Shown here: piece by piece, positions 20,132-27,318 of the stretch
How the letters are laid out: each line of letters opens with the position of its first letter
Position numbering within the stretch: the first letter of the stretch is position 1
Source of the DNA: a virus
Virus record (IMG/VR): IMGVR_UViG_3300042515_001017
Coordinates: 1-37,152 of that record
Reading direction: 5' to 3' (one strand)
Length of the DNA: 37,152 nt
Translations under genes and position numbers: made by a program
Notes under the pieces: model-generated
Told to the model about the DNA's origin: nothing
What the model saw: the letters and a program-made list of their open reading frames with translations, nothing else
Databases searched by the model: none

Positions 20132-20776
20132 ATGCCAAGTCAGCTACAGGGTAATTTCGGAGCGGGTTCGCGTAACCCGTTCAACTACCAAAAGGTAGTG
20201 CAATCAAACCGTGACATTGTTACGCAATGGCTCACGCTCGACGAAATCACCAACCAGCTCAATTTGTTTGCAGATGAGTCACAGGATACTTATCTGGAAT
20301 CGCTTGAGCTGGCCACGCGCATGGCAATTGAGGACTATTTGGGTGTGCCGATCTGTAACGTGACTTATGAAGTCGGTTACATGATCTCGGGCTTGATGGC
20401 AGCTCCGGTTTCACTAGACTTTCCAGAGGTGTCGCAAAACGGCGTAAGGATTAACACCGTTAAGTATTACAACGACCTTAACCCGCCCGTTCTCACGACC
20501 ATCTCAAGCTCAAACTATTACTACGATCCAACAGGAAACAAGTTGGTTTTGTTTGAGGTTCCCAACAACATCAACACTTACATGACTGCGCCGATGCTGT
20601 GCCAATACACCCTTCAGGGTAGCGTCATTGGTCAATATCCTGTGGTCAAGCAAGCCGGTCTTTTGCTTCTCACGCATTTCTACAATAACCGGTCCGCCAT
20701 CGCTGAGATCCAGCACAAACAACTTCCGTGGGCAATTGACCAGTTGTTGAGACCTTACAAGCCGCTGGTGATGTAA
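20132..20776 (+). CDS. Head-tail connector, HK97 gp6-like
   Basis: 214 residues. Residues about 35-80 (WLTLDEITNQLNLFADESQDTYLESLELATRMAIEDYLGVPIC) match the helical start of gp6-like adaptors (PF05135). A beta-rich middle and a C-terminal helix VKQAGLLLLTHFYNNRSAI follow; these are the usual core helices. The protein forms a ring under the portal. It is longer than HK97 gp6 (about 110) because of the inserted beta segment. It starts two bases after the capsid paralogue stop. Confidence 0.85.
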   Translation: MPSQLQGNFGAGSRNPFNYQKVVQSNRDIVTQWLTLDEITNQLNLFADESQDTYLESLELATRMAIEDYLGVPICNVTYEVGYMISGLMAAPVSLDFPEVSQNGVRINTVKYYNDLNPPVLTTISSSNYYYDPTGNKLVLFEVPNNINTYMTAPMLCQYTLQGSVIGQYPVVKQAGLLLLTHFYNNRSAIAEIQHKQLPWAIDQLLRPYKPLVM

Positions 20777-21117
20777 TGGTCTTACGCGTCGATCAAATCA
20801 CGATTAACAATCTGACGTTTGGAGTCACTAATCTTGGTGAACAAACAACGACAGAGACTGCGTGGTTTCAGACTCGCGCAAAAACAAAGTCTGTCCATAA
20901 CCGTATTAAGACTCTGGAGCGGTTCAGGCAATACGACAACATGATGGACTTTGTCGTCAATTACACGCCTAACATTCGCACAGTCTCGGACGCGCAAGAG
21001 GCTTACAGCATTACGTTTAGAGAAAAGTCTTGGAGAATTGCTGAGGTATACGAACACGACGACAGGCAGTGGGTAACGTTAACTTGCTATCGTAACGAAC
21101 CATCGGTGGCTGTGTAA
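20776..21117 (+). CDS. Head closure / head-tail joining protein
   Basis: 113 residues. The beta-barrel pattern TTTETAWFQTRAKTKSVHNRIKTLERFRQYDNMMDFVVNYTPNI...SITFREKSWRIAEVYEHDDRQWVTLTCYR fits the head-closure (SPP1 gp16 / HK97 gp7-like, PF05521) group, with the typical ending 'W.I..V.e.d.R.wv.ltc.r'. It would seal the connector and bind the tail. It shares one base with the previous stop codon. Confidence 0.8.
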   Translation: MVLRVDQITINNLTFGVTNLGEQTTTETAWFQTRAKTKSVHNRIKTLERFRQYDNMMDFVVNYTPNIRTVSDAQEAYSITFREKSWRIAEVYEHDDRQWVTLTCYRNEPSVAV

Positions 21118-21521
21118 TGGGTCAGAATTCAGCCGTCACCTACGCGCAAGCGATACAAGCGCAATTAAACACGGTTTGTACGCCAACCCCTGTTTATGCG
21201 GTCTTTAACCGCAACTTTGCTACTGAGCCGACGTTTGTTACTTGGCAACTTAGAGATGTACATCAGCCCGTTTATACAGGGCCTCAGTCTGTTAAGGGTA
21301 TAGATCGACCTGTCTTTCAAGCATCAGTCTTCGCACAGCAAATGGCTAATTGCTATGCAAAGGCTCAGCAGATCGTTGACGCATTACACGGCTATCAAGG
21401 AACTTTTGGCGGCTTGTTTTTTGTGGCAAAAGTTGATGTTGATTGGCTGTTTCATACATACGATAATGACAACAAGTTACATCAAATCGTTTTAGATTGC
21501 ACGTTAGACATTCCTTCGTGA
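21117..21521 (+). CDS. Tail terminator / DUF3168-like tail completion protein
   Basis: 134 residues. An N-terminal helix (YAQAIQAQLNTVCTPTPVYAVFN) leads into a beta sheet, with IDRPVFQASVFAQQMANCYAKAQQIVDALHGYQGTFGG as the characteristic strand and long helix of DUF3168-type tail completion proteins. The end is a strand (LHQIVLDCTLDI). It caps the tail tube at the head side. Start overlaps the previous stop by one base. Confidence 0.8.
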   Translation: MGQNSAVTYAQAIQAQLNTVCTPTPVYAVFNRNFATEPTFVTWQLRDVHQPVYTGPQSVKGIDRPVFQASVFAQQMANCYAKAQQIVDALHGYQGTFGGLFFVAKVDVDWLFHTYDNDNKLHQIVLDCTLDIPS

Positions 21522-21529
21522 GGTGAAAA

Positions 21530-22024
21530 ATGGCTCTTCCTAATAAAGTTTTACCCGGCTTTTCAGCCTCTCTGTATTGCCAGCCGGGGGCGAATCCTAC
21601 TCCTTTAACCACTGCAAACCTTAGCGTTTACGCTTCTGTTTCGGCTATTGCGGTTTCTGCTCAGCTTGTACCGGTTGAAGCGATTCCTGCTTTTGGTCAG
21701 GACGATGCGGTTGCTAACTTTGCTGTCGCTGGTTCGCGTCAGTCTGACAAGATCCCGGTTCAGTCTGCACCAACTTCGATGACTGTTGTGGCAGCATGGA
21801 ATCCGGCAGACACAAACCTTCTTTTGCTCCGCGCAGATGCTTACAACGGTACGATTGACCGTACGTTTGTAATCTCAGCGACAGACGGCACAAACATCGT
21901 TAACTATGCCTTCAATGGCCGTGTTAGTCAGTGGACGATTGATCCAGCCCCTGGCGCAGAAGCTCAGGTTACTTTTACGATTCATCCGCGAGGCAATCAA
22001 TATGGCTGGTCAAACAACACTTGA
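21530..22024 (+). CDS. Major tail (tube) protein
   Basis: 164 residues, almost entirely beta: QLVPVEAIPAFGQDDAVANFAVAGSRQSDKIPVQS, TMTVVAAWNPAD, DGTNIVNYAFNGRVSQWTIDPAPGAEAQVTFTIHP. This is the phage tail-tube fold layout, ending with the strand typical of tube proteins. GAGGTG lies upstream of ATG 21530. Its position between the terminator and chaperone genes supports the call. Confidence 0.85.
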   Translation: MALPNKVLPGFSASLYCQPGANPTPLTTANLSVYASVSAIAVSAQLVPVEAIPAFGQDDAVANFAVAGSRQSDKIPVQSAPTSMTVVAAWNPADTNLLLLRADAYNGTIDRTFVISATDGTNIVNYAFNGRVSQWTIDPAPGAEAQVTFTIHPRGNQYGWSNNT

Positions 22025-22190
22025 TGAATTAGTGGCGCTGATGGCGGAATTCAGGGGCGACCTTCATGCAATGGCAAAAGGGCATCCCTTTACCTTACAA
22101 GAGGTGGATGCCGCCTTACAGGAGGCCAGCCCCGGCGGTGCCGAAGCAGTCTGTCTTTCTGTGCTGAGGGCTCATGCAAAGAGCGAGTGA
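22002..22190 (+). CDS. Small hypothetical tail-region protein
   Basis: 62 residues from ATG 22002, with GAGG eight bases upstream and a 23-base overlap with the tube gene. Helical: TLDELVALMAEFRGDLHAMAKG, then FTLQEVDAALQEASPGGAEAVCLSVLRAHAKS. The longer open frame further upstream is a shadow of the tube gene. Function unknown; it may assist tail assembly. Confidence 0.62.
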   Translation: MAGQTTLDELVALMAEFRGDLHAMAKGHPFTLQEVDAALQEASPGGAEAVCLSVLRAHAKSE

Positions 22191-22395
22191 TGATTTATTG
22201 AGTTACCTCATTGCTCAAGCCCAAACCGGAGCTAAGAACTGGTTTGGGTATCCTCAACAGCGTTTGATTAACATCAATCTCTGTCACAAGATAGCAGAGG
22301 CTCATGCGCCCGACATGACTCCGGAAGAGGTTGTGAATTACGTCATCAAGCTCAACGATCTTATTTACAAGCGGATTGTTACCAATGGAGTTTGA
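22174..22395 (+). CDS. Hypothetical tail-region protein
   Basis: 73 residues, helical: DDLLSYLIAQAQTGAKNWFGYPQQRLININLCHKIAEAHAPDMTPEEVVNYVIKLNDLIYKRIV. It overlaps genes on both sides in different frames. Order (tube gene, two small genes, gp10-like gene, chaperone) is unusual. No family recognised. Confidence 0.62.
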   Translation: MQRASDDLLSYLIAQAQTGAKNWFGYPQQRLININLCHKIAEAHAPDMTPEEVVNYVIKLNDLIYKRIVTNGV

Positions 22396-22852
22396 GGTAA
22401 AAGGGCTAAAGGAGCTGGAGAAAACGCTTCTGGACATGCAGCAAGAATTTGGCTCTACTGCGGCCAAAAGATCCTTGGTGCCCGCTCTTAGGAAAGCTGT
22501 TGTTCCCGCAAAAGACTACATTAAATCAATTGCGCCTGTAGATACTGGCCGCATGAGGACGACGGTTCGTGCTGGTGCTAAAGTTGCATCCGGCAAAGAT
22601 AAGAAGAGAAAGTATCTAAACCAAAATACACTTGCTTTTGGTTATGTCGATGTTGGCGTTAAGTATTACGACGAGAAAGGTGAATATCGACCGGCCACAG
22701 AGGCTCGTGAATTTGGCACAGCAGATCAAGCGGCCACACCTTTTATACGGCGCGGTTTTCAAACTGCTATACCAAACATGTTAGAAATACTAAGACAAGA
22801 TCTAGGCACTCATTTAAACAATTGGGCGGCAAAACAAAGGGCGAAAAGATGA
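22385..22852 (+). CDS. HK97 gp10-like head-tail / minor tail protein
   Basis: 155 residues from ATG 22385 (TTG 22376 in frame is an alternative). EFEVKGLKELEKTLLDMQQEF, then ALRKAVVPAKDYIKSIAPVDTGRMRTTV is the hallmark of HK97-gp10 family proteins (PF04883), with 'aP.DTG.lr' as key phrase. The C-terminus has the 'ATPFIRRGF' pattern. The family acts at the head-tail junction. It usually lies before the tail terminator; here it follows the tube gene, a shift in gene order. Confidence 0.85.
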   Translation: MEFEVKGLKELEKTLLDMQQEFGSTAAKRSLVPALRKAVVPAKDYIKSIAPVDTGRMRTTVRAGAKVASGKDKKRKYLNQNTLAFGYVDVGVKYYDEKGEYRPATEAREFGTADQAATPFIRRGFQTAIPNMLEILRQDLGTHLNNWAAKQRAKR

Positions 22853-23310
22853 AACTACACGAACGTCTGGGCGGTTTCCAGAGAAAAAAATACAAAACAA
22901 TCCAGTTTAACGGCCACGATTTGGAAGTCTATGTTCCTACTCGCAACGAGATGCAGGAACTTATGGCAAAGATGCGTAAGCCTTCGGATGAAGTTGTTGA
23001 GGCCGAGTATCAAGCGCTTTTGCAGTCACTGTGGGAATTCGCGACTCCTAACGATGACGGCATTAAAGTCACTGACGACGATGTCATAGTTCAGGGGTCG
23101 AGCATGAAAACCACCGCTCGATACAAAGCCATACAAAAGATGCGCGAGATTGCAATGATTTCGCTTGTCGGGTTTAAGGAGGGCGAAGATTTATTTGCCC
23201 TGTCTTATGACGATATTTCTGAAACGCTGTCTGAAGTTGACATCAAGCATCTTGTAGAGCTTGTGCAAAAGACAGTTGATCCCTCTTACGAAGAAACGAA
23301 AAAAAACTAA
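22849..23310 (+). CDS. Tail assembly chaperone, short form (G-like)
   Basis: 153 residues from ATG 22849 (ATGA overlap). It begins KLHERLGGFQRKKYKTIQFNGHDLEVYVPTRNEMQELM and ends VELVQKTVDPSYEETKKN at a TAA immediately after a slippery run. Size, position before the tape measure gene and the recoding site identify it as the lambda G counterpart, which together with a frameshifted long form coats the tape measure during tail assembly. Sequence similarity to lambda G itself is not evident. Confidence 0.85.
   Translation: MKLHERLGGFQRKKYKTIQFNGHDLEVYVPTRNEMQELMAKMRKPSDEVVEAEYQALLQSLWEFATPNDDGIKVTDDDVIVQGSSMKTTARYKAIQKMREIAMISLVGFKEGEDLFALSYDDISETLSEVDIKHLVELVQKTVDPSYEETKKN
23301..23307 (+). other. 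Programmed -1 ribosomal frameshift site A-AAA-AAC
   Basis: The heptamer A AAA AAC sits in the correct phase (xxA AAA AAC TAA), with the zero-frame stop directly after it. Slipping back one base continues in CTA ACT GGG and stays open for 122 further codons up to 23675. GCTGC...GCAGC downstream (about 23338-23362) may give weak stimulatory pairing. Confidence 0.92.
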
Positions 23311-23675
23311 CTGGGTCGCTATATCTTCAGATTAGAGCTGCTGCGATATTTAACGGGCAGCGGCCAGAAGTCTTTGATAATCTTGATGTAGCGACCGTAA
23401 GAGCGTTAGAATTGATGTGGCGCGACGGCGTAATTGGTGGCAGGCAAAACCTGATGCTAATGTCGCACATGATGGCGATTGTCTGGAATATCGGGTCTTC
23501 TTTCTCTCGCAATCCGCAGTCTAAGAAGCCTCAAGAGTTTTTCCCGCATTTGGAGGAATATTTCATACCTCCAAGCAACATGACAAGACAAGAGCGCGAT
23601 TTTCTAGCATTCACTTCGCTACCAGGATTTCGCAAAGAGTTTCTTGACATCTTAGGGGGAAACAATGGCAGGTAA
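23307..23675 (+). CDS. Tail assembly chaperone, frameshift extension (T-like)
   Basis: Read only by -1 frameshifting at 23301-23307; the fused GT-like product would have about 275 residues. The extension continues LTGSLYLQIRAAAIFNGQRP and VATVRALELMWRDGVIGGRQ, then a hydrophobic stretch MLMSHMMAIVWNIGSSF and a C-terminal helix. No in-frame start with a ribosome site occurs before 23412 (TTG), so independent translation is unlikely. Its end overlaps the tape measure start by 11 bases, as in other siphoviruses. Confidence 0.88.
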   Translation, partial: LTGSLYLQIRAAAIFNGQRPEVFDNLDVATVRALELMWRDGVIGGRQNLMLMSHMMAIVWNIGSSFSRNPQSKKPQEFFPHLEEYFIPPSNMTRQERDFLAFTSLPGFRKEFLDILGGNNGR

Positions 23676-25572
23676 GATGATCGCCGGTTTACAAGTCGGC
23701 CTGGGCCTTGATAGCGCAGAGTTTAAAAAAGGCGCTGACGAAGCCAAGAAGAAAGCTCAAGAGCTAGGCCAAACGCTTGAATCTACCGGCCAGCAAACAA
23801 GGTCTTATTCGTCCGCATTGAACGATGCGGCTAATGCGAAAAAGAACTTCCAATATAACCTCAGAAATATTGGTTATCAGGTCCAAGACTTTTCTGTACA
23901 GGTTGCTTCCGGAACGTCGGCAGCGCAAGCCTTTACTCAGCAGCTTCCGCAGCTTTTAAGTGGCTTTGGCACATTAGGTGTAGTTCTCGGAAGCCTTGCG
24001 GCTGTTGGCATTCCGTTAATTACTGTTGCATTCTCAAGCCTGACAAAAGATGTAAAGACTCTTGAGGACGCGACAAAAGACGCATCAAGTGCGGCTGCTC
24101 AATTCGTGGCCGCAAACAATAAAGCTGCGTTATCGCTAAAAGATATTGGCGAAAGTTATTACAGCGACGCTGCGCCAGCTTTAAAGGCTTTGTATCAACA
24201 GCTTTACGACATATCAAAGCTAAAGCTCACTAACGAAATCAAAGAGTTCACTAAGGCGCTGACAAATGAATACGCGCCTATATGGAAGTTAGCGCTCCCC
24301 GAAATTTTCAAGCCTTTTATGGATTCTCCTATAGAGAAGCTATCTAAGGATCTTGGCGTTTCTCAGCAAGAAGCCAAAAAGCTATTTGAAGAGTTAAGAG
24401 CGTTTGACCAAGGTAAGCGCACGTTTGAAGAGCTGCGGGACTTTGTTTTAAGCCTTGCGCTCAACACAAAAGAAGCGACCAAAGAAGGTGCCAAGTTTAG
24501 AGAGCAGCTTCTGCAAACATTTACAACAATACAACAAGCTTTAGCTGAAAAAAGCGAAACCCAGAAAAAAGAAGAAAGCGAGGCCGAGAAGAACGCCAAG
24601 CGCCAAGCCGAAAGAACCAAGGCTTATATAGATGGGCTGGACGCTCAGATTCGCAAGCTACGCGAAGGCGAAGATGCCGCATTACGATTTGAGGCCGCTA
24701 AATATGGTTCAGAAGCCCTGCAAAAAGCCAATGAATTAATTGCTGCAAAACACGCCAAGGAAATAGAAAAGCCTGAGTTTTTAACAGCCATTTTTGGCAC
24801 AGACGAATCTAGAAAAGACTTTTTGGCCCAAGTGCAGGCTGATATTAAACAGGCCGCTAAAGATCTTGACTACGGCGCGTTATTCCCTAATGCACAGCCA
24901 TTTGACAAGCCAAAACCTATCGGAAAAGAGCAATCTTATGATGAGATGCTTGCGCTTGCTAGGCGCGAGATTGAGGCATCGCTGACACCGCTAGAAATAC
25001 TTGGTGAAAAGTTACAGCGAGTCGATCAGTTGCTATCAGAGGGTTTTATCACTGAAGAGCAATACTTCAAGATTGTCAACAAATACTTTGCAGACATGAA
25101 GGGTCAGATTGATCCAATGAAGGAATTGTTGGAAGACCTTCGTGACGGGTTTAAGAGTCTTGGCGCTGAAATTGTTGATGCGTTTATGCGCGGTAAGTCA
25201 GCCGCCGAAGCTTTCAAAAACTTGGCTAAAAGTTTGTTCCAACGACTTGCTACAAAATCTCTTAATCGTTTCATTGATTCTTTTCTTCCTTCTGGCTCAT
25301 CTTTTACGGACCTGTTTAAAGCCAGCGGTGGACCGGTTAATAGCAATCAACCTTACATTGTTGGCGAAAAGGGCCCTGAGCTATTTGTACCGAAATCAAG
25401 CGGGACGATTGTCCCTAACAACGCGCTAGCGGCCACGGGAGGTAGCGTTGTTTATAACATTCAGGCGATTGACGTTAAATCGTTTGAAGAGCGAATCATG
25501 GGCAGCAATCGAGCGGTTTGGGCTGCAAACGCCTACGCTCAGAAATCACTCTCACCGAGAGGTCGAGCATGA
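23665..25572 (+). CDS. Tail tape measure protein
   Basis: 635 residues. The N-terminus IAGLQVGLGLDSAEFKKGADEAKKKAQELG is the usual tape measure start, followed by coiled coil, a hydrophobic segment near residues 92-125 (LPQLLSGFGTLGVVLGSLAAVGIPLITVAF), long charged helices (to about 480), and the C-terminal RDGFKSLGAEIVDAFMRGKSAAEAFKNLAKS with FKASGGPVNSNQPYIVGEKGPELFVP. At about 1.5 angstrom per residue it predicts a tail near 95 nm. It sets tail length and may help DNA entry. No lysozyme or peptidase domain seen. Confidence 0.95.
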   Translation: MAGKMIAGLQVGLGLDSAEFKKGADEAKKKAQELGQTLESTGQQTRSYSSALNDAANAKKNFQYNLRNIGYQVQDFSVQVASGTSAAQAFTQQLPQLLSGFGTLGVVLGSLAAVGIPLITVAFSSLTKDVKTLEDATKDASSAAAQFVAANNKAALSLKDIGESYYSDAAPALKALYQQLYDISKLKLTNEIKEFTKALTNEYAPIWKLALPEIFKPFMDSPIEKLSKDLGVSQQEAKKLFEELRAFDQGKRTFEELRDFVLSLALNTKEATKEGAKFREQLLQTFTTIQQALAEKSETQKKEESEAEKNAKRQAERTKAYIDGLDAQIRKLREGEDAALRFEAAKYGSEALQKANELIAAKHAKEIEKPEFLTAIFGTDESRKDFLAQVQADIKQAAKDLDYGALFPNAQPFDKPKPIGKEQSYDEMLALARREIEASLTPLEILGEKLQRVDQLLSEGFITEEQYFKIVNKYFADMKGQIDPMKELLEDLRDGFKSLGAEIVDAFMRGKSAAEAFKNLAKSLFQRLATKSLNRFIDSFLPSGSSFTDLFKASGGPVNSNQPYIVGEKGPELFVPKSSGTIVPNNALAATGGSVVYNIQAIDVKSFEERIMGSNRAVWAANAYAQKSLSPRGRA

Positions 25573-26216
25573 GCTTTCAAACAATCTTAGACATTTCTCA
25601 GTCTATTACGGTCAATAACCGCAGGATGGTAGGCCAGCAATATTCTCGGTCAGGGCAGGTCAGAACGGCGCAGTATGTAACCGCTGTGCCTTGGGTATTT
25701 ACAGTCAAGCCTCACTCGTTCTTGTACTACCCGCAAGTGCGCGATGTCATCCAGACCATTGATAACCTAGACAGGCAGACTGCGGCAACTATTACGTTTA
25801 GCTCGACAACCCTTTCATGGTTTACAAGCTATCAAGGTGAGCTTACTAGCGGTCAGGCGGCTGCGTTAACGCTTGCCAGTGTGCCTGCTGCTAACGCCAC
25901 AACAATTTCGGTGGGAAATTTACCCGCTGTTGCAAGCTCGGTCATCGTGTTCAAAGCAGGTGATTTCATTCAGCTTGGAAGCTACCCTTACAAGGTAACC
26001 GCTCAGGTTCTTAGGGGCTCGGGATCGACTGTTAGCGTGACCTTGCACAGGCCGGTCATAGGAACGCCATCAACCGGAACTCTGACGGCTGTAGGGTCTG
26101 CCTGCACGTTTTCTGTAGTTGCTGAGGTTTGTCCCACTTATACGTTAAACCCCATGACTAACGGCGCATTTGTCGACTGGGATTCTGACTTTGTCTTTAG
26201 GGAGAATGTGCAATGA
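25569..26216 (+). CDS. Distal tail-like protein (DUF2460-type position)
   Basis: 215 residues from ATG 25569 (ATGA overlap with the tape measure gene). Beta-rich: TVNNRRMVGQQYSRSGQVRTAQYVTAVPWVFTVKPHSF, a middle domain with Ala/Val/Thr-rich strands, and the end NPMTNGAFVDWDSDFVFRENVQ typical of distal tail proteins. It would form the ring at the tail tip below the tube. Position corresponds to the first tail-tip gene of gene-transfer-agent-like systems. Confidence 0.78.
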   Translation: MSFQTILDISQSITVNNRRMVGQQYSRSGQVRTAQYVTAVPWVFTVKPHSFLYYPQVRDVIQTIDNLDRQTAATITFSSTTLSWFTSYQGELTSGQAAALTLASVPAANATTISVGNLPAVASSVIVFKAGDFIQLGSYPYKVTAQVLRGSGSTVSVTLHRPVIGTPSTGTLTAVGSACTFSVVAEVCPTYTLNPMTNGAFVDWDSDFVFRENVQ

Positions 26217-26881
26217 GTACCCCTATGACCGCGCTAAATAGCGCAAGCATTACCCACGGCGAATTTGTAAAACTAGTAACGGCTTCTGCGACCTATACGT
26301 TCTGTAATGCGGCTGCTGCAATTACGGTAGGCGGTAATACATTCTCGGGCCTCGGGAGCCTTCTTTCTGTTGGTGCGGTAAACCGAGAAATTAAGGCTAC
26401 GTCAGTTGATATGGTTATCGGGCTGATAGGCATAGATCCGACTAACGTTAACTTGGTGCTTGGCGCTGACATCAAAGGCTCGACGCTTGAGGTATGGCGT
26501 GGATTCTTTGACTCTAACTATCAAATCATTACAAGCCCGTCCACGCAGTTCTTTAAACGCTACCAAGGTATCGTTTCTAACATCAGCTTGACTGAAGATT
26601 GGAACGAAAACATCAGAAGCAGAACCGTAACAGCTTCCATCTCTTGCACATCATTTAGAGCGATTTTGGAGAACAAGATTAACGGCATTAGAACGAATGT
26701 AAATAGCTGGCTGCAACAATATCCGTCTGATGCAAGTATGAATCGCGTGGCGGCGATTTCAGGGCAGTATTTTGACTTTGGCGCTAGACCTCAAACCGGT
26801 TCCCAGGCTTCTCCTGGTTCCGATGTGTCAGTTGGTGTTGAACCAGACGAGCAACGTTTTTTGGATCAAATTGGACGATGA
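26213..26881 (+). CDS. Tail-tip protein, DUF2163-like
   Basis: 222 residues. MTALNSASITHGEFVKLVTASATYTFCNAAAAITVGGNTFSGLGSLLSVGAVNREIKATSVDMVIGLIGID, then LEVWRGFFDSNYQI and SRTVTASISCTSFRAILENKINGIRTNVNSW, match the pattern of DUF2163 tail-hub proteins (barrel strands, then 'R.NP..W' -like motif). It should bind the distal tail ring and the central fibre. ATGA overlap upstream, shared bases with the next gene. Confidence 0.8.
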   Translation: MSTPMTALNSASITHGEFVKLVTASATYTFCNAAAAITVGGNTFSGLGSLLSVGAVNREIKATSVDMVIGLIGIDPTNVNLVLGADIKGSTLEVWRGFFDSNYQIITSPSTQFFKRYQGIVSNISLTEDWNENIRSRTVTASISCTSFRAILENKINGIRTNVNSWLQQYPSDASMNRVAAISGQYFDFGARPQTGSQASPGSDVSVGVEPDEQRFLDQIGR

Positions 26882-27315
26882 GATACGCGACAAAATACGA
26901 CATGCCTCACCTAATTGACATGATGAAAGCGTACGCAGAAGAAGCAGGAATAAAAGCTCTTAAGCACAATCAAAACGAAGGCCATGTTCGTTCTTTGTTT
27001 TATGAGATGCTAAAAGGGCGCGGCTTTATTTTGGTGGACGATCAGCTACGAGGTTTTTTGGCGGCTTATGTCACTTGTAACTTTTGGAACAGCGCTGTCA
27101 AAGAATTACACGAAGTGGCGTGGTGGGTCATGCCGGAGTATCGAGACACATCTATTGGCGGCAGGCTTTGGCTACGGTTCAATAAATTAGCTCAGGACAT
27201 GCTTGACCAAAAGAGAGTTCAGATTGTCTGCACGAGTCTTATGCCGAGTTCACCAGAGATTGACTACACACGATATAAATTTGCGCCACTGCAAGCGACC
27301 TTCTTTCGAGAGTAG
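26878..27315 (+). CDS. GNAT-family N-acetyltransferase
   Basis: 145 residues. The start RYATKYDMPHLIDMMKAYAEEAG and the block LHEVAWWVMPEYRDTSIGGRLWLRFNKLA are GNAT features: motif A with R-x-x-S-I-G-G at about residues 88-94 binds the pyrophosphate of acetyl-CoA, and the following helix is typical. The substrate is unknown. It sits where many related tails encode an NlpC/P60 peptidase, and it overlaps the DUF2163-like gene, so it may modify a tail protein or host target. A virion-bound enzyme cannot be excluded. Confidence 0.82.
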   Translation: MRYATKYDMPHLIDMMKAYAEEAGIKALKHNQNEGHVRSLFYEMLKGRGFILVDDQLRGFLAAYVTCNFWNSAVKELHEVAWWVMPEYRDTSIGGRLWLRFNKLAQDMLDQKRVQIVCTSLMPSSPEIDYTRYKFAPLQATFFRE

Positions 27316-27318
27316 ATC

